Source: Ilumatobacteraceae bacterium
GTDB lineage: Bacteria > Actinomycetota > Acidimicrobiia > Acidimicrobiales > Ilumatobacteraceae
Direction of reading: 5' to 3'
Length of the DNA stretch: 64,000 nucleotides
Assembly (NCBI GenBank): GCA_022843125.1
Contig: JALHOG010000013.1
Coordinates: forward strand, 24,432 to 88,431
Positions 10,281 to 21,200 of the stretch are shown one piece after another. The translations under genes were made by a program, and so were the position numbers. Every line of letters begins with the position of its first letter. The stretch's first letter is position 1. The notes under the pieces are model-generated. The model ran no database searches and was not told the DNA's origin. It saw only the letters and a list, made by a program, of their open reading frames with translations.

Positions 10281-10312
10281 ACCGACCCCTTCCACTGCCT
10301 GGAGGCCCTGCC

Positions 10313-11776
<1,464 letters not shown>

Positions 11777-11818
11777 TCCGCGTGTAACGAAATGCGCTGC
11801 CCGCTCCCTTGAGGAGTG

Positions 11819-12307
11819 ATGGAATCAGCACCAGTGATGAGCGACCTCGCGGTGCAGCGGGTGCGTCGGGTCTACGAATCCGACCACCCTCGGCTGTGGC
11901 GTTCGCTCTACGCGTACACGGGCTCACGAGCGATCGCAGACGATGCGGCTGCCGAGGCCTTTGCCCAGGTCCTCCGACGCGGCGACGACGTCCACGACGT
12001 CGCCGCGTGGGTGTGGCGCTCCGCCTTCGCAATCGCGAGGGGTGAGTTGCAGCGTCGGGGCCGATCCGGCGCTGCGGTCCCCGAGATCGCCGTCGAGGAT
12101 CTCGCCGGCGATCTCGCCGACGTCCTGTCCCGGCTGAACGGTCTCTCGCCGGACGACCGTGAACTGCTCGTGCTGTGCCACGTCGCGGGGTGGAAGCCCC
12201 GCGAGCTGGCACCGGTGCTCGGCGTGCCGGTCGGTGCGCTGCGCGTGCGACTCCATCGTGCCACCCGCCGAGCCCGCGAGCTCCTGAACACGGAGGCCGT
12301 CCGATGA
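11819..12307 (+). CDS. ECF-type RNA polymerase sigma factor
   Basis: About 162 residues. The sigma-70 region 2 part spans roughly 15-65 (YESDHPRLWRSLYAY, then ADDAAAEAFAQVL). Region 4 follows (LSPDDRELLVLCHVAGWKPRELAPVLGVPVGALRVRLHRA), with a clear helix-turn-helix. The start is uncertain. GAGGAG at 11811-11816 lies only 2 nt before ATG 11819, so GTG 11834 or ATG 11837 (MSDLAVQRV) are alternatives. The stop overlaps the next gene by 4 nt, coupling it to the membrane partner. Confidence 0.88.
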   Translation: MESAPVMSDLAVQRVRRVYESDHPRLWRSLYAYTGSRAIADDAAAEAFAQVLRRGDDVHDVAAWVWRSAFAIARGELQRRGRSGAAVPEIAVEDLAGDLADVLSRLNGLSPDDRELLVLCHVAGWKPRELAPVLGVPVGALRVRLHRATRRARELLNTEAVR

Positions 12308-13965
12308 ACGAGCACCCCGAGACCAATCGCGACCCGATCGACCGGCTCCGCGCGTTCGATCAGGTCGACGTCCCCGATCAGTGGGACGACATCGTCGGCC
12401 GCTCGGCCGCACCCGAGCTCGCCGAGTTGCGGGCGACCGATCCGATCGATCATCGCCCCCGGTGGCTGCTGGCCGCGGCAGCCGCCACGACGCTGGTGAT
12501 CGCTGCCGGCGTCCTGATCGTCGCCAACCGTGACGACGAAGGTGGGATCGCCCCGGCGACATCCCCGTCGACCCTCCCCGTGTCGACCACGGCGCCGTTC
12601 GAACCGATCCCGTCGACCGAACCTCCGACCACGGAGCCGACGCCCGCGACGTCGATGGACACGACGCCCGCCACGACGCAGCCGTCAGCGCCCGCGTCGA
12701 CGGTGGTGCCGAGCTCGATGAACCCGCTGGTGTCGTCGTGCCCCGACACCGAGCTCTTCGCGGCGCCGGCGTCGCCGGCACCCGCCGCGACCGCATCCTC
12801 GTTCGGCCGGCTGGGGCTCGAACCGAACCTGCAGCTGCGGCTCCCGAACGGCCCGGCGGAGGGGACGTTGCAGAGCGGATCGATCGTCCGCGGCATCACC
12901 CCCATCCCGGGTGGCGTTGCGGTGCTGTACCAGCCGGTCGACACCGACCCGGCGTGGCAGCTCGTCGGCGTCGGCGATGACGGGTCGATCCTCTGGCGTC
13001 GCTGCGGTTCGGAGCAGACGTTCGAGCTGTACTCGATGGGCTCCGACGTCGTCCACATCAGGGAAACAGCCGCCGGCTGGTCGGCCTGGCGGGCGTTCGA
13101 CGTGCTCTCGGGCCAGGACGCCACGCCACTCACCGCCGACCCGACAGCGTTCACGCTCGACTCGACCGACCGGTTCCTGCTGCTCGAGGCTGCCGAATCG
13201 CTCCAGCTCGTCGATCTCGCCGACGGCCTGGTGACCGACGTCGAGCGGCCCGAGTTCGACGGTGAGTTCACGCTCTACTCGCTCGACGACCGCGACGGGG
13301 GTGTGCCGGTGATTGTCGCCCAGGAAGAGCAGTTCGGGCCCACGTTCGGCGTGTACGTCGACGGTGCCTGGCGCACCGACCGTGAGACGTTGATGGCCGA
13401 ACGCGACATCCAGGCGAACGAGAACTCCGAGCTCTACGGGCCGGATCTCGATCTGGGTAACGGGATCCTTGGCCGTGACCCGTTGGGTGCGACCGTGTGG
13501 TTCCACGACACCGAGGGCCCGCTGACCACCGAGGGCTTCCACACCGCAGTGTTCGACGGTGGCCCCGACGGCGACGTGGTGCTGAGCAACGCCTGCCGCC
13601 AGGCGGGAGAAGCCGACGGCATCCCGACCTGCGAGCAGGAAGCGTTCGTGGCCCTCGACCTGCTCACCGGTGAGGTGTTGTGGGAGCGACCGTCCTTCGC
13701 AGCGGTCGGGCCGTCGGCTGACGGTTCCGTGCTCGTCAACACGGGTGCTGCCTGGGAGCTCGTCGACCTCCGCACGGGTGAGACGCTCGCCGGTCAGGTG
13801 TGGGACGAGTTCGCCTTCTCCACCTCCTGCTGCGGCGAAGGCGCTTACGTCTGGGCCGACAACGCCGGTGGCGTCGCGTGGGCGGTCAACTACGACACGA
13901 TTCGCATCTACTACCCCGAGGCCGACGCCCGGCCCACAGGGGTCGAAGTCGCCCTGGCCCCCTGA
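12304..13965 (+). CDS. sigma-coupled membrane protein with extracytoplasmic propeller-like domain (putative anti-sigma)
   Basis: 553 residues from ATG 12304, overlapping the sigma gene by ATGA. A short acidic N-terminus of about 55 residues (IDRLRAFDQVDVPDQWDDI) precedes one TM segment (about 58-79). A Thr/Pro/Ser-rich linker runs to about residue 140. The rest is a large extracytoplasmic domain with repeated 'GxVLW..', 'LVDLADG' and 'ELVDLRTGETL' phrases resembling PQQ/WD-type beta-propeller blades. No HxxxCxxC zinc anti-sigma motif is present in the N-terminus. The membrane position and translational coupling suggest it holds and releases the ECF sigma, which is inference. Confidence 0.65.
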   Translation: MNEHPETNRDPIDRLRAFDQVDVPDQWDDIVGRSAAPELAELRATDPIDHRPRWLLAAAAATTLVIAAGVLIVANRDDEGGIAPATSPSTLPVSTTAPFEPIPSTEPPTTEPTPATSMDTTPATTQPSAPASTVVPSSMNPLVSSCPDTELFAAPASPAPAATASSFGRLGLEPNLQLRLPNGPAEGTLQSGSIVRGITPIPGGVAVLYQPVDTDPAWQLVGVGDDGSILWRRCGSEQTFELYSMGSDVVHIRETAAGWSAWRAFDVLSGQDATPLTADPTAFTLDSTDRFLLLEAAESLQLVDLADGLVTDVERPEFDGEFTLYSLDDRDGGVPVIVAQEEQFGPTFGVYVDGAWRTDRETLMAERDIQANENSELYGPDLDLGNGILGRDPLGATVWFHDTEGPLTTEGFHTAVFDGGPDGDVVLSNACRQAGEADGIPTCEQEAFVALDLLTGEVLWERPSFAAVGPSADGSVLVNTGAAWELVDLRTGETLAGQVWDEFAFSTSCCGEGAYVWADNAGGVAWAVNYDTIRIYYPEADARPTGVEVALAP

Positions 13966-13997
13966 CGCCCTCGCCCCCGACTGCCACCCCGACGTCT

Positions 13998-14040
13998 GGC
14001 GGGAACGATCACGCGCTCGGAGCGCGTGATCGTTCCCGCC
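13998..14040. terminator. bidirectional terminator: perfect 20-bp hairpin
   Basis: Arms 13998-14017 and 14021-14040 are exact reverse complements with a CGG loop. It lies 32 nt after the rightward propeller gene and includes the stop and last ten codons of the leftward YjdF-like gene (stop at 14009-14011). There is no long T-run. This is the strongest hairpin seen in the window. Confidence 0.7.
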
Positions 14041-14605
14041 GTCGGGCGGTCGGGGCGAAGCGAAGTGCGAGCAGCGCGCCGATCGCGCCGCCGGTACTCG
14101 ACAGCATGAGGTCGCCGATCGTGTCGCCGTAGGTGAGGTCGAGCCCGGCGGTGCCCAGCTCCTGGACGAGCCACTCGGCGGCCTCCCACCAGATGATCGC
14201 CAGTGCACCGATCCCGTAGCCCAGCGCCCAGGTCGCGACCCTCGGGAGCGCGCACCGCAGCAGGAGCAGGGTGATGCCCGCCACGAGGAGCACCCAGTTG
14301 ACGAGGTGCAGGACGTCGTCGGTCGAGTCGAACGAGTTGTAGAAGTTGAGCGCGTTGCCCAACGTGTCGACGAGGAACGGCGACACGATCAGGGCGTCGG
14401 CCAGGTGTGGGTACGGTGGACGGCGCCCTCTGAGCCGCCAACCGATGGGGACAGCGGCCATCGGGAGCAGGTAGAACGGCGCCCGAAACGCCATCCCCTT
14501 CCCCTCGAACTGGGGGAGGTTCGGGAACGCCACGCTGAACACGAGCGCCAGCACCAGCGCGATCCGTACCCCCCATGCGATCCGTTCGGCCGTCGTCTCG
14601 GACAT
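14009..14605 (-). CDS. YjdF/DUF2238-like integral membrane protein
   Basis: 198 residues from ATG 14605 (MSETTAERIAWGVRIAL), with about five to six TM segments. Conserved polar positions sit in membrane-adjacent loops: DTLGNALNFYNSFDSTDDVLH, EAAEWLVQELG, then DTIGDLMLSSTGGAIG. That order of D..N..Y..D..H, E..EW and DTIGDL is the pattern I associate with DUF2238 (YjdF), function unknown. Its C-terminal RRRERSRAPSA tail is encoded by the hairpin at 13998-14040. The upstream extension of the frame overlaps the divergent acyl carrier protein gene and is rejected. Confidence 0.65.
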   Translation of the reverse strand: MSETTAERIAWGVRIALVLALVFSVAFPNLPQFEGKGMAFRAPFYLLPMAAVPIGWRLRGRRPPYPHLADALIVSPFLVDTLGNALNFYNSFDSTDDVLHLVNWVLLVAGITLLLLRCALPRVATWALGYGIGALAIIWWEAAEWLVQELGTAGLDLTYGDTIGDLMLSSTGGAIGALLALRFAPTARRRERSRAPSA

Positions 14606-14645
14606 GGCGCGAGACTCTGTCACAGCTGCGCACGGGATGGGGGAG

Positions 14646-14651
14646 TAGCAT
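14646..14651 (+). promoter_or_regulatory. -10 element of the acyl carrier protein gene (leaderless)
   Basis: TAGCAT, 8 nt before GTG 14660. Confidence 0.55.
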
Positions 14652-14659
14652 GCTTCGCC

Positions 14660-14950
14660 GTGCCCGCAGAGACGCATGTGACCCACGGCCCGATCGGGCG
14701 CGACGAGATCCTCCAGATCGTTCGCGACCGCCTCGCCGACATCCTCGAGATCGATCCCGGCAGCATCAGCGAGGGGCAGTCGTTCGTCGACGACCTCGAC
14801 GCCGACTCGCTCGCGCTGATCGAGCTGGTCGAATCGCTCGAGGAGGAGCTCTCCGATCGCACGGTCGGGTTCCGCATCGAGGACGAGGATCTGGAAGACC
14901 TGAAGACCGTGCGCGACGCCGTCGACTACGTGCACTCACGCGTCGGCTGA
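14660..14950 (+). CDS. acpP: acyl carrier protein
   Basis: A 96-residue acidic protein with the 4'-phosphopantetheine site DADSLAL (Ser50). It starts at GTG 14660 (VPAETHVTHGPIG), set by the TAGCAT hexamer. The last base of its stop codon abuts the rnc start, so acp-rnc-mutM form an operon. The usual role is carrying fatty-acyl intermediates; the acp-rnc order is conserved widely in bacteria. The N-terminal extension of about ten residues is longer than in E. coli ACP. No fatty-acid synthase genes lie nearby, so a specialised acyl carrier cannot be excluded. Confidence 0.88.
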   Translation: MPAETHVTHGPIGRDEILQIVRDRLADILEIDPGSISEGQSFVDDLDADSLALIELVESLEEELSDRTVGFRIEDEDLEDLKTVRDAVDYVHSRVG

Positions 14951-15652
14951 GTGCCGGGCGGCGCGGTGCTGATCGATCTCGGCTCGCTCGAGCAGCGGCT
15001 GGGCTACGCCTTCGCCGATCCCGAACTGCTGCGGCGAGCGATGTGCCACCGATCCTGGGTGGCCGAGTCGGCCGACACCGCCAGCAATGAACGGCTGGAG
15101 TTCCTCGGCGACGCCGTGCTGGGTTGGGTGATCGCCGACATCGTGTATCGCAATTTCTCCGACCAGGCCGAGGGCGCGCTGACCGACCTCCGCAAGAGCG
15201 TCGTCAACGCCACCGCGCTGGCCGAGGTCGCCGCCGAGCTCCATCTGGGTGAGCACCTCCTGCTCGGCCGGGGCGAGGACGCGGCCGGTGGTCGGCTCAA
15301 GGTCTCGATCCTGTCCGACGCCATGGAAGCGGTGCTCGGAGCGGTGTACCTCGACGGTGGCAAGGAGGTCGCCCACGACCTCATCGACCGTCTGTTCTCG
15401 GCCCGGCTCGAAGCGGCGGTCGCCACGCTCGACCGGCTCGACTACAAGTCGGCGCTGCAGGAACTCGTGGCGACGCGGTCGATGCCTGCGCCGGAGTACT
15501 CGGTCCGCTCCACCGGGCCCGACCATCACAAGACGTTCTTCGCGGTCGCAAAGATCGCGAAGCAGGTGATGGGCGAGGGAGAAGGACGATCCAAGAAGTC
15601 GGCCGAGCAGGCGGCAGCAGCAGCGGCGTTCAACGCGATCACTGCCGACTGA
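14951..15652 (+). CDS. rnc: ribonuclease III
   Basis: 233 residues. The catalytic domain carries the signature NERLEFLGDAVLG (about residues 46-58) and the second acidic site SDAMEAVLGAVYLDGG (about 119-134). A C-terminal double-stranded RNA-binding domain ends SKKSAEQAAAAAAF. It cleaves double-stranded RNA in rRNA and mRNA processing, as a homodimer with two metal ions per site. The GTG start immediately follows the acp stop. A start at the inner GTG (VLIDLGS) is possible and would remove five residues. Confidence 0.97.
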   Translation: MPGGAVLIDLGSLEQRLGYAFADPELLRRAMCHRSWVAESADTASNERLEFLGDAVLGWVIADIVYRNFSDQAEGALTDLRKSVVNATALAEVAAELHLGEHLLLGRGEDAAGGRLKVSILSDAMEAVLGAVYLDGGKEVAHDLIDRLFSARLEAAVATLDRLDYKSALQELVATRSMPAPEYSVRSTGPDHHKTFFAVAKIAKQVMGEGEGRSKKSAEQAAAAAAFNAITAD

Positions 15653-15656
15653 CGCG

Positions 15657-16508
15657 ATGCCAGAGCTCCCGGAGGTCGAGACGGTCCGTCGTGGGCTCCA
15701 CCGGTTCGTCGTCGGCAGGCATGTGCAGCGCGTCGAGGTCGGACGCGAGCGCACGGTGCGACGCACGTCGCGCCAGCAACTCATCGACGGATTGACCGGG
15801 ACCACGATCATCGGAGCGAACCGGCGCGGCAAGTACCTGCTGCTCCCGCTCGACTCGGGCGACGAGGTGATGATCCACCTGCGGATGAGCGGGCAGGTGC
15901 TGATCGCCGACGCCGGCGCGGTTCGCCCTCCCCACACCCATGTGGTCGCCCATCTCGCGCCGGGTGTCGGGTACGGCGCCCAGGAGCTGTGGTTCGTCGA
16001 CCCGCGCACGTTCGGTGAGGTGGTGGTGTTCGACCCGACGAATGTCGCTGTCGAGATCCCCGACCTGGCGCGTCTCGGGATCGACCCGATCGCCGACGAC
16101 CTGTCGCTGGCGGTGCTGCGACGGCTGCTGCGTGCCCGCCACCGTCTGCTGAAGCCGCTCCTGCTCGACCAACACGTGATCGCCGGGATCGGCAACATCT
16201 ACGCCGACGAGATCCTCCACGAGGCACGCCTCCGACCCGACCGCATGTCCGACGAACTCGGCCCGGCGGGTGAGCGCCGCCTCCACGACGCGATCCACCG
16301 GATCCTGCCCGCCGCGGTGTCGGCGGGCGGGTCGACCCTCGGCGACGCCCAGTACGTCGACCTGTTCGGTGCCGGGGGTTCCTACCAGGACGCCCACCGT
16401 GTGTACGGCCGGACGGGGGAGCGGTGCATCACCTGCGGCGTCGGCTGGATCCGCCGCACCGTGAGCGCCCAGCGCTCCACCCACTTCTGCCCGCGCTGCC
16501 AACGCTGA
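15657..16508 (+). CDS. mutM: formamidopyrimidine-DNA glycosylase
   Basis: 283 residues beginning MPELPEVETVRRGL, where Pro2 is the catalytic amine and Glu3 the general acid after Met removal. The helix-two-turn-helix region has GIGNIYADEILHEA (about 178-191). The C-terminal zinc finger is C-x2-C (CITCG) and C-x2-C (CPRC) at the very end. It removes 8-oxoguanine and related lesions from DNA. It starts 4 nt after rnc. All family key residues are present, so it should be active. Convergent with the exported protein gene ending at 16529. Confidence 0.97.
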   Translation: MPELPEVETVRRGLHRFVVGRHVQRVEVGRERTVRRTSRQQLIDGLTGTTIIGANRRGKYLLLPLDSGDEVMIHLRMSGQVLIADAGAVRPPHTHVVAHLAPGVGYGAQELWFVDPRTFGEVVVFDPTNVAVEIPDLARLGIDPIADDLSLAVLRRLLRARHRLLKPLLLDQHVIAGIGNIYADEILHEARLRPDRMSDELGPAGERRLHDAIHRILPAAVSAGGSTLGDAQYVDLFGAGGSYQDAHRVYGRTGERCITCGVGWIRRTVSAQRSTHFCPRCQR

Positions 16509-16528
16509 CGACGTTCACGTGCGTGTGG

Positions 16529-17404
16529 TCAGCCGCGCGTGCCGACGGTCTGGATCTCGATGACGTCGTACGTCAAGGACGTCGACAGCACGATGTCGTC
16601 GCGGCGCTCGTAGTGGCCCTCGGAGGTGGTGGCCTCCACGATCCAGGTGGATGTCATCGTGATCGTGTGCGACCCGTCCGGTGCCTCGTCGTAGGTGTAG
16701 CCGCAGTCGGGGCTCTCCTCGACCGAGTCGCGGGCTGAGTCGGGGATCGGTGTCCCCGCTCCGTCGCAGGTGACCACGTCGCCGTTCCCCATGTCGAACG
16801 TGGTGGTACGGAGCGTCGCCGTCACTCTCGCCCATGTTGTCGGTGATGCGCTCGCCGTGGCGGTGACGAGCGGGTCGGCGTCGACGGCGAGCCACATGCC
16901 GAGGTTGACGACGCCGGTGTTCCCCGGTGGGTTGAGGAGCGGGCGAGGAGCCCACACCAGTTCGGTCACCTCGTCGACCAGGCCGGGAATCCGGACCCGC
17001 GGGTCGGGGTCGGTCTGTCGCTGCCAATAGCCGCGATCACCGACGGTGCCATCGGCGTACGTGCACCTGTCCCTCACCCGAAGCCAGGTGACGCCCGTGG
17101 TCGGGTCGTACCGCCACCACAGCCCGTCGTAGTACGCGTACGTGTAACGACCGTCACCTCGCGCCGTCGTGTTCGACGGCCGCACCGGCACGGGGACTGT
17201 GCAGACCGGGGGCGGCTCGCCCGGCGGCCGCGACTCGCCACCGTCGACCTCGTCGTCGGCGTCGATCTCACCCCAGAGCGACGGCTGAGTCGTCGCCGGC
17301 GCCGGATTCGGCGGCGGGTCGGTCGATGGCTGCGCATGGCCCGTCGAGGGGAGCAGCACCGAGGTCAGGGTTGCTGCGAACAGCACTGCCCGTCGTCTCC
17401 TCAT
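16529..17404 (-). CDS. exported protein of unknown function
   Basis: 291 residues from ATG 17404 (MRRRRAVLFAATLTSVLLP), which gives a clean signal peptide with a likely cut after GHAQ. The mature part opens with a Pro/Thr-rich stretch. An all-beta-looking region follows, with YTYAYYDGLWWRYDPTTGVTWLRVRDRC (about 105-133, in two halves) and paired cysteines (CDGAG, CGYTYDEAPDG). I do not recognise a family. The ATG overlaps the stop of the upstream lipoprotein gene by 4 nt, so the two are probably co-expressed and act together outside the membrane. Confidence 0.75.
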   Translation of the reverse strand: MRRRRAVLFAATLTSVLLPSTGHAQPSTDPPPNPAPATTQPSLWGEIDADDEVDGGESRPPGEPPPVCTVPVPVRPSNTTARGDGRYTYAYYDGLWWRYDPTTGVTWLRVRDRCTYADGTVGDRGYWQRQTDPDPRVRIPGLVDEVTELVWAPRPLLNPPGNTGVVNLGMWLAVDADPLVTATASASPTTWARVTATLRTTTFDMGNGDVVTCDGAGTPIPDSARDSVEESPDCGYTYDEAPDGSHTITMTSTWIVEATTSEGHYERRDDIVLSTSLTYDVIEIQTVGTRG

Positions 17405-18129
17405 GGACACTGCCCCACATCCGGGAACTGCTGATCGGTCACGAACTCGGTGATTCGCCATCCGCCGCCGCTCCTGATCGCAGTAAATGATCCAGTCCGG
17501 GTCTCCACGAGCTCGGACACGACCTGCTCTGCTCCCCCCGCATCGAGTTCGATCACGACGCCGGCATCCACGACGCAGCCATCGATCGATGCGAATTCCT
17601 CGTCGAGGAGGAACGCAGACGGGAGCGCGGTCTGGACGCCCGTTTCGACATCCGGGCTCTGCCTGATGACCTGATTGGCAGCGACCAAGTCGTCCATCGA
17701 TCTGAGAATCCGGCCCAGGATCGGTTCGTCGGCGACGATCGCCATTCGGTCACGGAGGGCAGCGTCGCTCGGAGCGGCTGCCAACAAGTTCAGAGCCTCG
17801 ACGAATGCAGCGACTGCATCGTCGAGCTCGGACGCTTCAGGAATTGGCGTCGGCGCATCCGGGCCGGATGGCGCTGTCGAGGCAGACGGGACTGGGGCGG
17901 TGGTCGAGGCGGGCGACGATGGCGCCGGCGGCGTCGCGCGAGCCGTCGTGGGTGGTGCTGTCGTGGGCGGGGTGGTGGTCGGCGAGATCGTGGTCGGCGG
18001 GGCCGGCGCGGTCGTGGTGGATGCGGGAGGTGTGGGTGGCGGGGTGGTGGGCGCCGCGTCGTCGTTGCCGGAGCAGGCGGAGATCGTCGCCAGGAGCGCC
18101 AGAACGGCGGGGATTCGGCGGCGGGACAT
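17401..18129 (-). CDS. lipoprotein with Thr/Pro-rich linker, function unknown
   Basis: 242 residues from ATG 18129 (MSRRRIPAVLALLATISAC). The lipobox ISAC predicts lipidation at Cys19. Residues 25-100 are almost only Thr, Pro, Ala and Ser, a flexible wall-spanning linker. The C-terminal 140 residues form a folded domain with SIDGCVVDAGVVIEL and a TRTGSFTAIRSGGGWRI phrase of the kind seen in small NTF2-like or beta-strand domains. A TACGGT hexamer 6 nt upstream (18136-18141) fixes the start. First gene of a two-gene operon inserted between mutM and smc on the opposite strand. Confidence 0.75.
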   Translation of the reverse strand: MSRRRIPAVLALLATISACSGNDDAAPTTPPPTPPASTTTAPAPPTTISPTTTPPTTAPPTTARATPPAPSSPASTTAPVPSASTAPSGPDAPTPIPEASELDDAVAAFVEALNLLAAAPSDAALRDRMAIVADEPILGRILRSMDDLVAANQVIRQSPDVETGVQTALPSAFLLDEEFASIDGCVVDAGVVIELDAGGAEQVVSELVETRTGSFTAIRSGGGWRITEFVTDQQFPDVGQCP

Positions 18130-18135
18130 GGACGT

Positions 18136-18141
18136 ACCGTA
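18136..18141 (-). promoter_or_regulatory. -10 element of the lipoprotein operon (leaderless)
   Basis: TACGGT on the minus strand, 6 nt before ATG 18129. Confidence 0.55.
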
Positions 18142-18241
18142 GGTGGTTTCCAATCCGGGCGGCAATGGGGACTCGTCCCCATTCGGACGTGTCGTGCGCT
18201 CGCTCACCCACGTCTCTGGCACCGTCTGAGGCCGTGGCAGC

Positions 18242-18247
18242 TAGATT
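18242..18247 (+). promoter_or_regulatory. -10 element of smc (leaderless)
   Basis: TAGATT, 9 nt before GTG 18257. Confidence 0.5.
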
Positions 18248-18256
18248 CGGACCGCT

Positions 18257-21200
18257 GTGTTTCTCAAGCACCTGACCCTCAAGGGCTTCAAGTCCTTCGC
18301 CGACGCGACCACGATGACTCTCGAGCCGGGGGTCACGGTCGTCGTCGGCCCCAACGGGTCGGGCAAGTCGAACGTCGTCGATGCCATCGCGTGGGTGCTC
18401 GGCGCCCAGGCGCCCAAGGCGGTGCGGTCCCAGAAGATGGACGACGTGATCTTCGCCGGCACCGAGAAGCGCCCGGCGCTCGGTCGGGCCGAGGTCAGTC
18501 TCACGCTCGACAACTCGTCGGGCCTGCTGCCGGTGGAGTTCAACGAGGTCACCCTGACCCGCATCCTGTTCCGCAGCGGTGACAGTGAGTACGCGATCAA
18601 CGGTGTGCCGTGCCGGCTGCTCGATCTCCAGGAGCTGCTGTCCGACGCCGGGGTGGGCCGCCAGCAGCACGTGATCGTCAGCCAGGGCCAGATCGACGCC
18701 GTCCTCAACGCCCGGCCGGAAGACCGGCGCGGCATCATCGAGGAAGCGGCAGGCGTCCTCAAGTACCGCAAGCGCAAGGAGAAGGCGGAACGCCGCCTCG
18801 ATGCCACCGAGGCCAACCTGCTCCGCCTCCAGGACCTGCTCCGCGAGGTACGCCGCCAGCTCCGGCCGCTCGAGCGTCAGGCCGAGGCGGCGCGCCGTCA
18901 CGAGGTCCTCGTGCGCGAGTTGGGCGAGCTGCGGATCTTCGTCGCCGGTCGCGAGATCACCTCGCTGCGCCGCAAGCTGGAGTCGATCGAGGTCGACCGG
19001 CTCGGCGCCGCCGAGGCCGAGGCCGACCTGAAGTCGACCCTCGCTCGGCTCGACACCGAGGTGATGTCGCTCGAAGCCCAGCTGTCGGCACGCGGGGCGA
19101 ACGACATCAGCGACCGTCTCGTGCACGTCGAACAGCTCCGCGAGCGGGCCCGCGGCCTCGCCGGCATCCTCGCCGAGCGCAAGCGGTCGCTCGAACGCGA
19201 CCACGGATCGCTGCTCGACGCCGGCGTCGTCGCCAACCTCGAAGCCGACGGGGCGAAGTTCCGGGCCGAGCTCGACGAGGTGCTCGTCGCGCTCGAACAG
19301 GTCGCGCCCGATGCTGAGACGTTGGCGTCAGACGAGGAGGCGTTCCGTTCCGAGCGCGAGCGGTTCACCGAGGCGTTCTCGACCACCGATGACGGCGGCG
19401 CCAAGGCGGCGAGCGCGGCGGCCGAAGTGCGCGGCGAGCTGCGGTCGATCCGCAACGGTGTGGAGCGCTCCGAGAGCGAACTCCGCCGCGCCACCACGAA
19501 GTCCGACGAGGTGCGGGTCAAGCTCGAACGTCTCGCGGAGGAGTCGGAGCGGCTGCGGGGCGAGTGCGCTGCTGCCGAGTCGGTCGAGACGCCGCTCGTC
19601 GATCAGATCGAGGAGGCCGAGCAGGCCCGCCTCTCGGCCGAGGCCGCGTTCGAGCGGCTCACCGCCGAACGGCATGCGGCGAGCGATCTCGCGTCACGGT
19701 CGAACGCACGGGTCGAAGCGCTGCAGTTGGCGCTCGACGCTGCGCGCGAGCGCGCCGGCGCAGAACGGCTCGCCGACGTCGACGGTGTGCTCGGCACCCT
19801 GCTCGACCTGGTCGACATCGACGCCGGCTGGCAGGAGGCCGTCGAAGCCGCGCTCGGCGAGGCACTCACGGCCGTCGTCGTCGACGGCAGCCAGACCGCT
19901 CGGCTCGCACTCGACGCGCTGCGCGAGTCGGGCACGAGCGGCGCCGTGCTCGCGGTCGGGGCGCGCTCCACGTCGCAGACTGCGCCCGCGGTCGGTGAGG
20001 CCGTGCGCCCGCACGTCCGCCCGCTGCGCGACGACCTCGCCGGTCTCCTCGACGCGCTCGTCGGTGGTGCGGTGTGCGTCTCCGACCCCGCCACGGCAGT
20101 CGACGCCGCGATCGAACATCCTGCGGCCGTGATCGTGACGCGCGGGGGCGACCGGTTCGCTCCCACCGGGTGGCGCGTCGGCGCGGCCGCCGGTGGTGCC
20201 ACCGCTGCCGCACTCGCCGAGGCGCAGGAGCGGGCGACGCTCGCCACCACCAACCTCGCCGTCGCCGAGCTCGAACTGTCCGCCGCGAAGGACACGCTCG
20301 ACACGGCCCGCCGGCTCGAGCAGGAGCTCACCCGCAAGCTCGACCAGAACGACGCCCGCTTCACCGCTGCCTCCGAGGGCCTCTCCCGTGTGCTCGGTCA
20401 GCGGCGCGAGCTCACCACCGAGATCGAGACCCTCGATCGCACGGTCGCGGAGCTCACCGGGCACGTGGCCGTCGAGCGGGGTCGGATCGCAGAGCTCGAG
20501 GCCGTCCTGCCGGCGCTCGACGCCGACGAGCAGGCCGAGGCCGACGCCGCTCGCGCCCGCGGCGAGGCCCGTGCCGACCTCGAAGCACGCGCAGCCGTCC
20601 TCTCGTCGCGGCGCCGCGAGCTCGAGGTGCGCAATGCCGGCTTGCACGAGCGTCAGCAGTTCCTCGAGCAGCGCATCGCCGAGACCGAGCGCCGGCTCGC
20701 CGCCGACATCGAGGCCCGAGCACTCGCCGCCGAGCGGCGCGTCCACATCGAGCGCTCGATCACCGCCATCGAGCGCCTCGCCGAGCTCGTCGCCGCGCAT
20801 CGCACGGTGATCGAGGCGGAGCACGAGCAGCTGTCCGAACAGCGGCGCCGCCAGAGCGACGAGGTGCGCGCGCTCAACGCTGCGCTCGACGACGGCCGCA
20901 AGGCTCGCCATGAGTCGGAGCGTCGCCTCGACGAGGTCCGCCAACGGGCCCACCGCGCCGACATCGAGGAGGCCGAGGCCAAGCTGCGGCTCGAGAACGC
21001 CGTCGAGACCCTGCGCCGCGACCTCGACATCGAGCCGGAGGTCGCCGAGGCCGCCGAACAGCCGGAGCTACCCGAGGGTGCCACAGCGGCCGGCCGCGTG
21101 CGCGAGCTCGACCGTGAGCTGCGCTTGCTCGGCCCGATCAACCCGCTCGCGCTGGAGGAGTTCAACGAGCTGCAGCAGCGGCACACCTTCCTCGAGGAGC

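Noticed and set aside
10205..10312. Classical SAH riboswitch before ahcY
   Set aside because: The region has hairpins, but the conserved core sequence of that riboswitch class is not recognisable, so no ligand was assigned.
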